This document shows positions 1-9,448 of a DNA stretch of 64,000 bases, piece after piece. Position numbers and translations under genes: made by a program. This stretch comes from Bacteroidales bacterium. GTDB taxonomy: Bacteria > Bacteroidota > Bacteroidia > Bacteroidales > F082. Under the pieces are notes generated by a model that searched no databases, had not been told where the DNA came from, and was given only the letters and a program-made list of their open reading frames with translations. The stretch covers positions 1 through 64,000 of the forward strand of contig JAEFAE010000004.1 in the NCBI GenBank assembly GCA_016291135.1, written 5' to 3'. The stretch's first letter is position 1, and every line of letters starts with the position of its first letter.

Positions 1-2
1 GC

Positions 3-2009
3 AACTTGCAGCGATTCTTCCGTGAGCAGATTGAGAAATACAATAAACTCAAGAAAGAAAAGAATATGGAACTGATTTCAAAGGAAATCAAGGCCATATA
101 TGAAAAAATCCGCGTGAAAGTGGTCGAGCCGCTGACCGTGCGCCGTACCCGTACCGACTTAATGGAAAATGAAGCCTATAAGAAGGATTTGCTAGAACAA
201 GGTGTCATTTTTCCAGATGTTCAATCTCCAGAAAAAATCTATTATCAACTCGATGCGACTTTAGAGCAACTATATGACAAAACGCTGATTTACTTGAAAG
301 GGAAGGAAACAGGATTGAACTATTTCCGGTACCAGGCCATCAAATATCTCAATCCTGATAAGAAGAAAAAATACAAGAATGCGGACAGGATTTCAGACGA
401 GTTGGCTGGAATTATGAAAACTTTGTTGGTCAAACGCATTGACAGCAGTTTCTTCGCTTTCAAGCAATCGCTCAACAGGTACTATCAAGCCAACAAAGTG
501 ATGTTGGACATGTTTGAAAAAGGAACTATTTATATTGCTCCAAACCTGAAAGTCAACGAATTGCTCAGCAATGGCAAAGAAGAGGAACTGATTAAATTGA
601 TTAATGAAGCCATCTATGCCGACCCGACCATTGAGATTTGCAGTCCTAGTGACTTTTTGCCAGGTTTCAAAGATGGATTGGAGAAGGATGATGCGATGTT
701 GAAAGAACTTGTCGATGCTTGGAGCAAAATCGACTATGACCCCAAATTGGATATTTTCCTTGATTATTTGAAAAACCGGCTGTTTGACAAAGCTATCAAC
801 AATGAGGGCAAGCTTTTGGTGTTTTCCGAAAGCAAGGAAACGACAAAATATCTCTCGGACGCGTTGAAAAAAGTGGGGTACACTCGTCTGCTGACCGTTC
901 AAAGTGCCAATCGCAATGAAATGATGCCAGTGTTGCGGGAGAATTTTGACGCCAATTATGAGGGAGAAAGGAAAAACGATTTCGACATCGTCATTTCTAC
1001 GGAAGTACTTGCCGAAGGTGTCAATCTTCACAGGTCAAATATCATTGTCAACTATGACACACCTTGGAATTCGACCAGACTGATGCAGCGCATCGGGCGT
1101 GTCAATCGTATCGGTAGCACGGCCACTAAAATCTTTATCTTTAATTTCTTTCCAACCGCCAAAGTCAACAACGACATTGAGTTAGAGAAAAAAGCAAAGA
1201 TGAAACTCTTTGCCTTCCATGCGGCTTTGGGTGAGGACAGCCAGATTTATTCCACGGATGAAACTCCAGAGACCTTCGGCCTTTTCGACAAGGATGTTGA
1301 CGAGGAACGTGATGAAAAACTGCGTTACCTAATGTGGTTGCGTAATCTTAAGGAAGACGACCCCGATTTGATAAAATCCATTGCCAAACTTCCTCTGCGG
1401 GCGCGTGTGGGCAGGAAAGACAAGGTCAAGAGGCATTGCACATTGACCTTTATCCGTAACAACCGTCGTGATGCTTTTACATTTGTGCGCGAGGATGGGA
1501 GTATTGAAGAATTGTCATTCCTTGAAGCCGTGAAGGAGTTTGAGGCAAGAATCGATGAAAAGTCCATACCGCTTCACGACCTGCACCATCAGCAGGTGGC
1601 AAGAGCGATAGAAGCCTTTGCGGAGCAAGAAGAAGACACGAAAGCCACGACAAGCAAAGTGAATGTTGCGCAAGGTCCGAACGAGAAAAAGGCCATCGCT
1701 TATTTAGACGGTTTTTTGAGCATTCCCAATATCACCGATGAGGAATCCGAACTGATTCACAAAGCCAAGCGGGCCATCACAACTGGCAAGTTCCAGCAGC
1801 TGCAAAGGGATGTGAACAAGTTGAAGACTTCGGTCAAAAAGACACCGATAAAGCCTACCGTTCTTTTGGAGAAAATGATAAACATCATTTCAGCATATCC
1901 TTTGGATACCGTTAACTTGAATGAGTCCAAAGCAACAAACAGCAGCGTAACTCAAGTGAAGAAGGAAGTCAATCCTGAGATCATCATTTCGGAAAGTTTT
2001 ATTTCGTAA
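3..2009 (+). CDS. SNF2-family helicase, C-terminal part (5' end beyond window)
   Basis: The reading frame is open to the left edge with no convincing start, so the N-terminal half (ATP-binding lobe) lies outside the window. The visible 667 residues carry the second RecA-like lobe: VRRTRTDL near the beginning, a KLLVFSES strand, then motif V (STEVLAEGVNLH) and motif VI (QRIGRVNRIGS) near residues 330-370. These are characteristic of SNF2/Swi2 DNA translocases, which move along double-stranded DNA without classical unwinding. A long charged C-terminal extension follows. It is the first visible gene of a seven-gene operon, 6 bp upstream of the AlbA_2 gene. The neighbours (methylase, ATPase, HNH) point to DNA restriction or phage defence rather than chromatin or transcription functions. 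That role is inferred; the helicase assignment is firm. Confidence 0.9.
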   Translation, partial: NLQRFFREQIEKYNKLKKEKNMELISKEIKAIYEKIRVKVVEPLTVRRTRTDLMENEAYKKDLLEQGVIFPDVQSPEKIYYQLDATLEQLYDKTLIYLKGKETGLNYFRYQAIKYLNPDKKKKYKNADRISDELAGIMKTLLVKRIDSSFFAFKQSLNRYYQANKVMLDMFEKGTIYIAPNLKVNELLSNGKEEELIKLINEAIYADPTIEICSPSDFLPGFKDGLEKDDAMLKELVDAWSKIDYDPKLDIFLDYLKNRLFDKAINNEGKLLVFSESKETTKYLSDALKKVGYTRLLTVQSANRNEMMPVLRENFDANYEGERKNDFDIVISTEVLAEGVNLHRSNIIVNYDTPWNSTRLMQRIGRVNRIGSTATKIFIFNFFPTAKVNNDIELEKKAKMKLFAFHAALGEDSQIYSTDETPETFGLFDKDVDEERDEKLRYLMWLRNLKEDDPDLIKSIAKLPLRARVGRKDKVKRHCTLTFIRNNRRDAFTFVREDGSIEELSFLEAVKEFEARIDEKSIPLHDLHHQQVARAIEAFAEQEEDTKATTSKVNVAQGPNEKKAIAYLDGFLSIPNITDEESELIHKAKRAITTGKFQQLQRDVNKLKTSVKKTPIKPTVLLEKMINIISAYPLDTVNLNESKATNSSVTQVKKEVNPEIIISESFIS

Positions 2010-2015
2010 CAAAGT

Positions 2016-3410
2016 ATGGTTGAAACTACTCGCATAGAAAACAAGCTGAAACTCACTCCGGAGTTGGATATAGAGAAAGAAGTGGTAGCTTTCCTTAATT
2101 ACAAGGAAGGTGGCTATATCTTTATTGGGGTTGATAAGCATGGAGAGACAATTGGAGTTGATGATGTTGATGACTGTATGTTGAAGCTCAAAGACCGCAT
2201 CAAGAACAATATATCGCCCTCGGCAATGGGATTGTTTGATATTGTAGAAGAGAAGCGGGATAAACAAAGTGTTGTGAAGATCACTGTGGCTAGTGGAATT
2301 GAAAAGCCCTATTTCAAGACGAAATACGGAATGACCTCCAAAGGCGCCTATATTCGAATTGGTACTTCGGCCGAGCCAATGCCACAAGAAATGATTGACC
2401 GATTGTTTGCTATGCGCACACGCAATTCCATTGGTAAAATTGTTTCAAACCGGCAAGACTTGACGTTTGAGCAGCTACGTATCTATTATGACGAGCATGG
2501 CAAACGGCTGAATGATAATTTTGCACGTAGCCTTGAACTATTGACGGAAGATGGCAAGTATAATTATGTGGCTTATCTATTGGCGGACGAGAATGGCAAT
2601 TCCATTAAGGTTGCCAAATACTCCAGTTTGGATCGTTGCGACTTGATTGAGAATAACGAATACGGTTATTGCTCACTTATCAAAGCCACCAAGAGCGTGT
2701 TGGCGAAACTGGAGATAGAGAATAAGACGGCGGCAACCATCACTCCTGTTGAGCGTGTTGAAACCCCATTATGGAATAAGGTCGCATTGCGTGAAGCCGT
2801 TATCAATGCCATAGTACACAATGACTATTCATTTGAGGTGCCTCCAAAATTTGAGATTTTTCCTGACAGACTTGAAATCACATCTGCAGGCCGCCTGCCC
2901 GAATCGTTGAGCCGTGAGGAGTTTTTCAGTGGTATATCCATTCCTCGCAACAAGGAACTGATGCGCATTTATCGTGATGTGGAATTGGTGGAGTCATTGG
3001 GTTCCGGCATTCCTCGTATTCTTAGGGCTTATGGAGAAGATAGTTTTAGGTTTACTGATAATTTTATAAGGATTACTTTTCCTGTTAGTGTACAAGCTGA
3101 TAATGTTAACCATGCAAGTGACCATGCAAGTGACCATGCAAGTGACCATGCAAGTGACCATGCAAGTGTACAAGTAGAAAGGTTATTGCTTGCAATGGAT
3201 GGAGAGATGGAAAGGACAAAAATCCAAGAGATATTAGGAATCAAAAATCGAGATTATTTCAGAATTGATTTTATGAATCCTGCTATTGCTAATGGATATG
3301 TTGAAATGACGATTCCTGATAAACCTAACAGTCAAAATCAAAAATACCGACTTACACCTAAGGGTATCGAATTGAAAGAAATCCTTAAAAAACAAAAAGA
3401 AAACAAATAG
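2016..3410 (+). CDS. AlbA_2 / HATPase_c_4 domain ATP-binding protein
   Basis: 464 residues. The N-terminal third matches the Schlafen-type AlbA_2 putative nucleic-acid-binding domain (KEGGYIFIGVDKHG, then GAYIRIGTSAEPM). The middle has the RecG-like C-terminal ATP-binding module: LREAVINAIVHNDYS, FPDRLEITSAGRLP and VESLGSGIPRI. The tail resembles a winged helix (IQEILGIKNRDYF). Between the ATP-binding module and the tail is a four-residue DHAS repeat encoded by a perfect 12-bp tandem repeat. Such proteins are widespread in bacteria and often sit in restriction-modification loci, but their biochemical role is not settled. It lies 6 bp after the helicase and 8 bp before the methylase, so co-translation and shared function are likely. 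Base composition drops toward the 3' end, where the repeat lies. Confidence 0.85.
   Translation: MVETTRIENKLKLTPELDIEKEVVAFLNYKEGGYIFIGVDKHGETIGVDDVDDCMLKLKDRIKNNISPSAMGLFDIVEEKRDKQSVVKITVASGIEKPYFKTKYGMTSKGAYIRIGTSAEPMPQEMIDRLFAMRTRNSIGKIVSNRQDLTFEQLRIYYDEHGKRLNDNFARSLELLTEDGKYNYVAYLLADENGNSIKVAKYSSLDRCDLIENNEYGYCSLIKATKSVLAKLEIENKTAATITPVERVETPLWNKVALREAVINAIVHNDYSFEVPPKFEIFPDRLEITSAGRLPESLSREEFFSGISIPRNKELMRIYRDVELVESLGSGIPRILRAYGEDSFRFTDNFIRITFPVSVQADNVNHASDHASDHASDHASDHASVQVERLLLAMDGEMERTKIQEILGIKNRDYFRIDFMNPAIANGYVEMTIPDKPNSQNQKYRLTPKGIELKEILKKQKENK
3111..3168 (+). repeat. 12-bp in-frame tandem repeat in the AlbA_2 gene
   Basis: Four complete perfect copies of CATGCAAGTGAC plus a fifth copy of 10 bases, encoding HAS-DHAS-DHAS-DHAS-DHAS. 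The unit is a multiple of three, so copy-number change alters linker length between the ATP-binding module and the C-terminal winged-helix-like tail without breaking the frame. Confidence 0.95.
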
Positions 3411-3418
3411 TACGAGAT

Positions 3419-6400
3419 ATGACCCAGCAAGAATTAAAGCATATATTGTCGTCGAAGTTCGATTTTGAAAAGTGGAAAGACCTTCTTGGAACGATGTTCC
3501 TGAAAATCGATTACCTGACGAAACCCATACAAATTGAGGCGGCTTTGGTGAAAAGCGGCGGACAAGTGGGAATGATTCGCCTTGACGATGGTCGTTCCTT
3601 GGGCTTGTTCAAGTTTGAGGTGGCCGACAACATCAAGATTGCGCGAAACAGGAAAGGCTTGCGCGACATTGCCATCAAGTATGTTGACCAAGACATTACC
3701 CACGGTGCTTTGGTGTTTTACGATTCCGAAGACCAAGCCGATTACCGCTTGACTTTCGTTTCAAAGCAAACCTCGCTCAACGAAGATGGCGAGTTTGTAA
3801 CAAAAGCCACCGCCCCGAAACGCTACACTTTCCTGCTGGGCGAGAATGAGCCTTGCACGACGGCTGCCAACCGTTTGCTCGAACTGATCAATAAAAAGAA
3901 AAGCGGCTCGGTGTATCTGGCGGATGTTACGGAAGCATTCTCCGTGGAACGTCTTAACAAGGACTTTTTCAAAGGCTACAAAGACCAATATGGGAAGTTC
4001 CTCAACTATATAGGGGAACAATCAAAAGCCAACCGCGACTATGTGAAGAAACTTCTCGGACGATTGGTCTTTCTCCAATTCCTGCAAAAGAAAGGCTGGA
4101 TGGGTGTGCCTGCAAGCAATACAAATTGGGAAGGTGGCGATAAGAATTATCTCAACAATTTGATTGAAAAATACAAAGGAAACAACCGCCTGTTGAGCGA
4201 TGTATTGGAGGTCCTGTTTTTCAACACGCTCAACGAGAAGCGAGACAACGACCTGGCTGACAAAATTTTGGGTGAAAACATCAGAATACCTTATCTCAAC
4301 GGCGGTTTGTTCGACAAAGACAGTCTGGATAAGTTAGACATTGATTTTCCATACGACTATTTCAAGGAGCTGATGGAGTTCTTTGCCATGTACAACTTCA
4401 CCATCGACGAGAACGATCCCGACGATGCCGAAGTGGGCGTTGACCCCGAAATGCTTGGCCACATCTTCGAGAACCTTTTGGAAGACAACAAAGACAAGGG
4501 AGCATTCTATACGCCGAAGGAGATTGTGCAATATATGACCCAGGAAAGCATTGCCCATTATCTGAAAACCCATACCGAGGAAACTTTACATTCCGCTATT
4601 GAAGGACTAATTAAGGAGAGAAAAGTGGATGAGGCCCTTCAAAACAAGGCTTCAGCCTCCAAAGTATATGATTTGTTGCGCGATGCGAAGGTCTGCGACC
4701 CTGCCATTGGTTCGGGTGCATTCCCGATGGGTGTGCTGAATGTGCTTTATCATTCGCGGCAGGTTTTGTACGGTTTCACAAAATCCGCGGAGGCTTTCTC
4801 GCCTGCTGCCGTGAAGCGCGAGATTATCCAAAACAATATTTATGGTGTTGATATTGAGCAGGGCGCCATTGATATTGCCCGACTACGCTTCTGGCTTGCA
4901 TTGGTTGTGGACGAACTGAAGCCAGAGCCGCTTCCCAACCTTGATTACAAAATTATGCAAGGGAATAGCCTTTTGGAGAGCTTCGAAGGCTTGGATATGA
5001 GTCGTATTGCAGGTAGGACTGTTGGACGACCTTCAAATTCCCCACAATTGATCATAGGTCTTGACAGCAACCTCAACCGCAAAAACCTACAAAAGCTTAT
5101 GCGTCAGTATTTCTCTACTGACGATCATACAGCTAAAGCTGAATTGCGACAAACCATTAATAATGAGGTGAAATCTCTTATCCGAAACAGCCTTGGTGGG
5201 ACGACCGCTTCATTAAACCATTTGAAACAGCTTGATTGCTCTGCCAACAGCGACTTTTTCCTATGGCACACATGGTTTAAGGATGTTTTTGACAATGGTG
5301 GTTTTGATGTGGTGATTGGAAATCCGCCGTATAATGAATTAAGAGATTTAGATGAAGTAAGTCAAGAGGCGTTGAAAAACACCCAATATTATGAATATGC
5401 TAAAGGTGGTAGACTTAACATGTTTCAATTCTTTTATCCATTAGCCTTAGGTATTACCAAAGAAAAAGGAATCCTTTCATTAATTACACAAAATTCATTA
5501 CTAGCTGAAAATAGCACATTGGGGAACAGAAAACTGTTTATGGAAAAGGCAGATATTCTGTCAATTAATTCCTTCCCAGAGAGAGACAATAAAAATACTA
5601 GAGTGTTTGAATCCGTTAAAATGAGTGTGTGTATTTGTATTTTAAGAATTACTAAGACCCCTGATTATTCGATGAGTTTTACAATAAATGTGTGGCATTC
5701 TAAATATATGAAAGACAAACATTCCTTGATAATATCTAAGAACGAAATTCTTGAACTGTATCCTGATGACATTATTATCCCAATTTGCAGTAATGAAAAA
5801 CTTGGCATATTAAAAGAGATAAATAAAAAGAATGATTATTCTATAATCGCTTCTGCTGGTGAGATAGATATGACTAAATATAAAAGCATCTTTAATGTGA
5901 GTAACAATGGAATAAGGGTAGTAACAGGGGCACAAGTATTACGATACCATATTACTGATAATCCATCACAAGGAAATGTTATATATATAAATAATCAAAA
6001 CAGACCTCGATTTTCAGAAAAACGACAGTTAGAAATCTCTCAACCACGAATAGTTCTTCAACGAATCACGGGTGTTGATTCCAGAATTAGGATTATTTCA
6101 ACATATTTGGATAAAATGATGTATTGTGCAAATTCAACAAATTATATTCCAAAAGATGAAAGAATCAATATGAAGTATTTGTTGGCCATACTAAATTCAA
6201 CTTTGATTAATTTTTATATTAAGCAAACAAGTACTAACACAAATATCACAGCGAAAGTACTTAATTCCTTGCCAATAGTAATTCCTAAAAATCCAAATAT
6301 ACAAAAGCTTATTGCTGAAATTGTTGAATATGTCCTTTGTTTGTATTCTTCAAAAGAACAAGTTTCAAAGTTAGTATCAAATAGTACCATTGCTGATTAT

Positions 6401-6655
6401 TTTGAAAAAATCATAGACGGCTGTGTTTATGAATTATACTTTGAAGATCACATGAAAGGATTAGAAATAAATATCATAGACTCCGCCAGACAACTTATCA
6501 AGCCTATCTCACAATTTACGTTAGATAAAGAAAAAACTGATGCAATATTAGATACATTTATGATGTTGAAAAAGACAAATAATCCTATAAGAAATCGTAT
6601 GGAATTATTCACACTAAGAAGTCCAGAATTACTCAAACCAATAATTGAAAACTAA
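3419..6655 (+). CDS. Eco57I-type N6-adenine DNA methyltransferase, large
   Basis: 1078 residues. The SAM-binding motif I is DPAIGSGAF (residues 427-435) and the catalytic N6-adenine motif IV is NPPY (635-638), so methylation of adenine in DNA is the expected reaction. An N-terminal domain of about 400 residues shows no PD-(D/E)XK nuclease motif that I can recognise. The part after NPPY, about 440 residues, should hold the target-recognition region; it ends in an alternating hydrophobic and charged stretch typical of TRD-plus-helix modules. The codons up to motif IV are moderately GC-rich, while almost everything after it is strongly AT-rich, suggesting exchange of the specificity half. It could be the modification subunit of a type I-like or helicase-methylase-ATPase system, or a type IIG fusion whose nuclease I missed. 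Confidence 0.9.
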   Translation: MTQQELKHILSSKFDFEKWKDLLGTMFLKIDYLTKPIQIEAALVKSGGQVGMIRLDDGRSLGLFKFEVADNIKIARNRKGLRDIAIKYVDQDITHGALVFYDSEDQADYRLTFVSKQTSLNEDGEFVTKATAPKRYTFLLGENEPCTTAANRLLELINKKKSGSVYLADVTEAFSVERLNKDFFKGYKDQYGKFLNYIGEQSKANRDYVKKLLGRLVFLQFLQKKGWMGVPASNTNWEGGDKNYLNNLIEKYKGNNRLLSDVLEVLFFNTLNEKRDNDLADKILGENIRIPYLNGGLFDKDSLDKLDIDFPYDYFKELMEFFAMYNFTIDENDPDDAEVGVDPEMLGHIFENLLEDNKDKGAFYTPKEIVQYMTQESIAHYLKTHTEETLHSAIEGLIKERKVDEALQNKASASKVYDLLRDAKVCDPAIGSGAFPMGVLNVLYHSRQVLYGFTKSAEAFSPAAVKREIIQNNIYGVDIEQGAIDIARLRFWLALVVDELKPEPLPNLDYKIMQGNSLLESFEGLDMSRIAGRTVGRPSNSPQLIIGLDSNLNRKNLQKLMRQYFSTDDHTAKAELRQTINNEVKSLIRNSLGGTTASLNHLKQLDCSANSDFFLWHTWFKDVFDNGGFDVVIGNPPYNELRDLDEVSQEALKNTQYYEYAKGGRLNMFQFFYPLALGITKEKGILSLITQNSLLAENSTLGNRKLFMEKADILSINSFPERDNKNTRVFESVKMSVCICILRITKTPDYSMSFTINVWHSKYMKDKHSLIISKNEILELYPDDIIIPICSNEKLGILKEINKKNDYSIIASAGEIDMTKYKSIFNVSNNGIRVVTGAQVLRYHITDNPSQGNVIYINNQNRPRFSEKRQLEISQPRIVLQRITGVDSRIRIISTYLDKMMYCANSTNYIPKDERINMKYLLAILNSTLINFYIKQTSTNTNITAKVLNSLPIVIPKNPNIQKLIAEIVEYVLCLYSSKEQVSKLVSNSTIADYFEKIIDGCVYELYFEDHMKGLEINIIDSARQLIKPISQFTLDKEKTDAILDTFMMLKKTNNPIRNRMELFTLRSPELLKPIIEN

Positions 6656-6657
6656 CC

Positions 6658-8550
6658 ATGCCGGCAATTAACAAAATACATATTACTGGGTTCAAAGCAT
6701 TCCCTAAAGATTTCGAATTAGAGTTAAAAGGGAAGCATCTTTTAATGTATGGTGAAAATGGAAGTGGCAAATCTTCTATTTATTATGCTTTGCATTGTCT
6801 TTTTCAATCGCCGCTCAAACGAGATACTGGAAAAAAATATTTTGATGAAAACAACGAACAGCATCTGAAAAATTTGAACAATTTAAATGAAGACTCAAAA
6901 ATATGGATTGATTTTGAAGGAAAACATCCTTTTATTTATCTGTTAGACAAGAATGGCTACAATACAACATTATTAGGAGGCACACATCCGTTACCAGCTA
7001 ATATTAATGGATGTTTTATCAACCATCAATTCATTTTCTTTTTTTTCAATTTTAGGAACTCTCAACACATTAACTTATTTCCAGTCTTCATAAAGGACAT
7101 TTTGCCTTTCTGTCTGGATGATAGGTCAGGGTATCATATTGGCCAAATGTATGATGACATAACCTCATCAATTGTGAAAAAAGGAAAACATATTGATCCA
7201 ACATATATAGCAAATATAGAGTACTTCAACAATGCGGTAAAACAGGTTGTAGAAAACATAAATATTTATGCATCTGATATATACAACAAGTTTTTTAAAG
7301 ATGCTATTGATCCCACTTTACAAATAAGACTAAGATATGATTCAAATTCAGACAAACCACACGATGATCCTAATGAGTATTGGTTAAAGTATGATAATAT
7401 CATAGAAAGAGTTAATGAGAATAATAACATTGTTGAAAGAAAGTCATCATATAAGAGATTGAATACTCCTTTTATAGGTCTTGAAATTACAGAGATTATT
7501 GATGGAGGTTCAAGGAGAGTTGTCAAGCCACAGTCTTATTTTAATGAAGCAAAATTAACTGCAATAGCTTTGTCGATACGATTTGCATTATTGAATTTAG
7601 ATAAACCTGCTGATGGCAGATTTTTAGCTTTAGATGATATGCTAATAAGTCTTGATATGAGCAATCGCTCAAAGGTCGTGGACTTCTTATTAAATATTTC
7701 CGACAGGTATAAAATATACTTATTCACTCATGACAGAGCGTTTTTCGAATTATTTAAAGATGTAGTTAAAGCAAAATTTCCAGATTTTAATAATGCGTGG
7801 CTGTTTATGGAAATATATAACGATGATAATGTTTTAGAAAATCCAACATGTCGTCATTCTGAAGATTCTTATACCAGAGCTTTATATCATTTCAAAAAGT
7901 TCGATTATCCTGCTTCTGCAAACTATTTACGTAAATCGGTAGAAGAAATGATTTCTTTATTCCCTCCATATATTTCTAGAAATGAAGATGGATTAGAGAA
8001 AGAAAAACTGCGAAATAAAATCGAAGCTGCAAAAGCATTATTGAACAACACCGATGGTAATGTTGATGACATCCAAGATGTCATTTTTTCCTTGAACACT
8101 TTGTTGAATCCATTATCCCACAGGAGTATTGATACAAATGTTTATCGAATAGATTTGATAAGAGTTATCAATATACTTCCTCGATTGAAACAACGTATTA
8201 TTGATTTGGAATTTAAAGAAGTAATAGCAATTGAAAATGATGTGTTCTTCTGTATTGATGAAAACGACCATGTTAAATGTGAGATTAAGATAAAGTTAAA
8301 ATTGCCTTTGTATTCCTATACGGGAGCTGACGGTAATCGAAAGTTTTCTGTTGCAAATGGTGATTCTATAGAGAGTGTTACAATAAAAGATGGTGTAAAA
8401 GAAGAACCAAAGCCATTCACTCGTTACAAAAAGCTGTCTCTTGAAGAAATTTGCAAGAAATTGCATGAGTATTTACACAAAACATATACTGGTAATTACC
8501 AAGATTTCTATAAAGATAAAGACGGAAATAGTATTAATACATTGTTGTAG
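6658..8550 (+). CDS. RecF/SMC-like AAA (ABC-type) ATPase
   Basis: 630 residues starting 2 bp after the methylase stop. Walker A is GENGSGKS (32-39), preceded by a typical ITGFKAF strand. The Walker B-like LALDDM sits at about 323-328 and is followed by SLDMSNR (D-loop region) and a LFTHDRAF switch segment. There is no long coiled coil between the two Walker motifs, so this is a compact ATPase of the AAA_23/OLD/PtuA type rather than a true SMC. About 300 C-terminal residues after Walker B are of unknown fold. The gene is very AT-rich. The HNH nuclease gene starts one base after its stop, the arrangement seen for ATPase-HNH pairs such as Septu (PtuA-PtuB). Belonging to Septu itself is not shown. 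Confidence 0.85.
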   Translation: MPAINKIHITGFKAFPKDFELELKGKHLLMYGENGSGKSSIYYALHCLFQSPLKRDTGKKYFDENNEQHLKNLNNLNEDSKIWIDFEGKHPFIYLLDKNGYNTTLLGGTHPLPANINGCFINHQFIFFFFNFRNSQHINLFPVFIKDILPFCLDDRSGYHIGQMYDDITSSIVKKGKHIDPTYIANIEYFNNAVKQVVENINIYASDIYNKFFKDAIDPTLQIRLRYDSNSDKPHDDPNEYWLKYDNIIERVNENNNIVERKSSYKRLNTPFIGLEITEIIDGGSRRVVKPQSYFNEAKLTAIALSIRFALLNLDKPADGRFLALDDMLISLDMSNRSKVVDFLLNISDRYKIYLFTHDRAFFELFKDVVKAKFPDFNNAWLFMEIYNDDNVLENPTCRHSEDSYTRALYHFKKFDYPASANYLRKSVEEMISLFPPYISRNEDGLEKEKLRNKIEAAKALLNNTDGNVDDIQDVIFSLNTLLNPLSHRSIDTNVYRIDLIRVINILPRLKQRIIDLEFKEVIAIENDVFFCIDENDHVKCEIKIKLKLPLYSYTGADGNRKFSVANGDSIESVTIKDGVKEEPKPFTRYKKLSLEEICKKLHEYLHKTYTGNYQDFYKDKDGNSINTLL

Positions 8551-8551
8551 T

Positions 8552-9448
8552 ATGCAATGCATTTTCTGCCATAATGATTCCTCGACCTCAAAAAGCATAG
8601 AGCATATTATTCCCGAATCGCTTGGGAATAAAGATCATTATTTACACAAAGGATATGTGTGCGACGAGTGCAACCATTATTTTGCGATAAAAATTGAAAA
8701 TGAATTGTTATCGCAACCCTATTTTGTTTCAATGCGTTTCCGAAATGAAATTCTAACAAAGAAAGGACGTTTTGTTAAAGAGAAATTGTTCTTCCCTGAA
8801 GTGAAGAAAAGTAGCGAAGTTGTAATGTGCACAACAGAAGATGGATGTATAGAAGCTGTTGTTGATGAAGAATTATATGATTTAATTGAAGCAGGAAAAA
8901 CCAAAACAATGATTGGGCCATACATTCCTGAGCCAGAGTACCCCAATGTTATTATGTCTCGTTTTCTTGCAAAATGTGCATACGAGTATTTCTTGTATAA
9001 TATGGGTGAGGAAAAATATGATTCGTGTGTTCAAGAGCTGCTGTGTAAAGGATCTGATATATTGAAATCTTTGCGTGAGTATGCGCGATATGGCAAAGGT
9101 GAGTATTGGCAATATAACCAACGCAGGATATATTCTGAAGGTGATGTTGTGCTTAATCAAAACGAGGCTTTAAACTATGAGATACTTCATGAAATGAAGT
9201 TCTTTACAAGAGAACACAAACGTTTCCCTAATGGATATGTTGAGGCCGAGGTGTATTTTGTAATGGCTATAGCAGGAATAGAGTATTCTATTTGTATATC
9301 AGACCCCAATATCTCGGAATATCAGAAATGGATAGAAGAGCATAACGGCTTTTCTCCGTTAAATGATGATGCGGAGACTTTGTCATTTAGTTTGTCCAAT
9401 ATAAATCCAATGTTAATAAAGAAAGATGACGATAGAATTCATAGATAA
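8552..9448 (+). CDS. HNH endonuclease
   Basis: 298 residues. The start chosen is the ATG one base after the ATPase stop; an earlier in-frame start would overlap that gene by about 110 bases and add a sequence with no domain. The N-terminus is a zinc-finger HNH: CIFC at 3-6, EHIIPESLG at about 18-26, then CDECN at about 38-42. The Cys pairs would hold structural zinc, and the H of EHIIP is the likely metal-binding catalytic residue. The C-terminal two thirds have no recognised domain. It overlaps the next gene by 23 bp. A DNA-cutting role gated by the ATPase is the natural inference. Confidence 0.85.
   Translation: MQCIFCHNDSSTSKSIEHIIPESLGNKDHYLHKGYVCDECNHYFAIKIENELLSQPYFVSMRFRNEILTKKGRFVKEKLFFPEVKKSSEVVMCTTEDGCIEAVVDEELYDLIEAGKTKTMIGPYIPEPEYPNVIMSRFLAKCAYEYFLYNMGEEKYDSCVQELLCKGSDILKSLREYARYGKGEYWQYNQRRIYSEGDVVLNQNEALNYEILHEMKFFTREHKRFPNGYVEAEVYFVMAIAGIEYSICISDPNISEYQKWIEEHNGFSPLNDDAETLSFSLSNINPMLIKKDDDRIHR

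Noticed and set aside
3111-3168. Short regular repeats resembling a mini CRISPR array
   Set aside because: Units are contiguous 12-mers without spacers and translate in frame inside a gene. There are no cas genes.
8441-8551. Earlier start for the HNH gene
   Set aside because: It would overlap the ATPase gene by about 110 bases and add a segment without domain similarity. The ATG one base after the ATPase stop fits the operon spacing.
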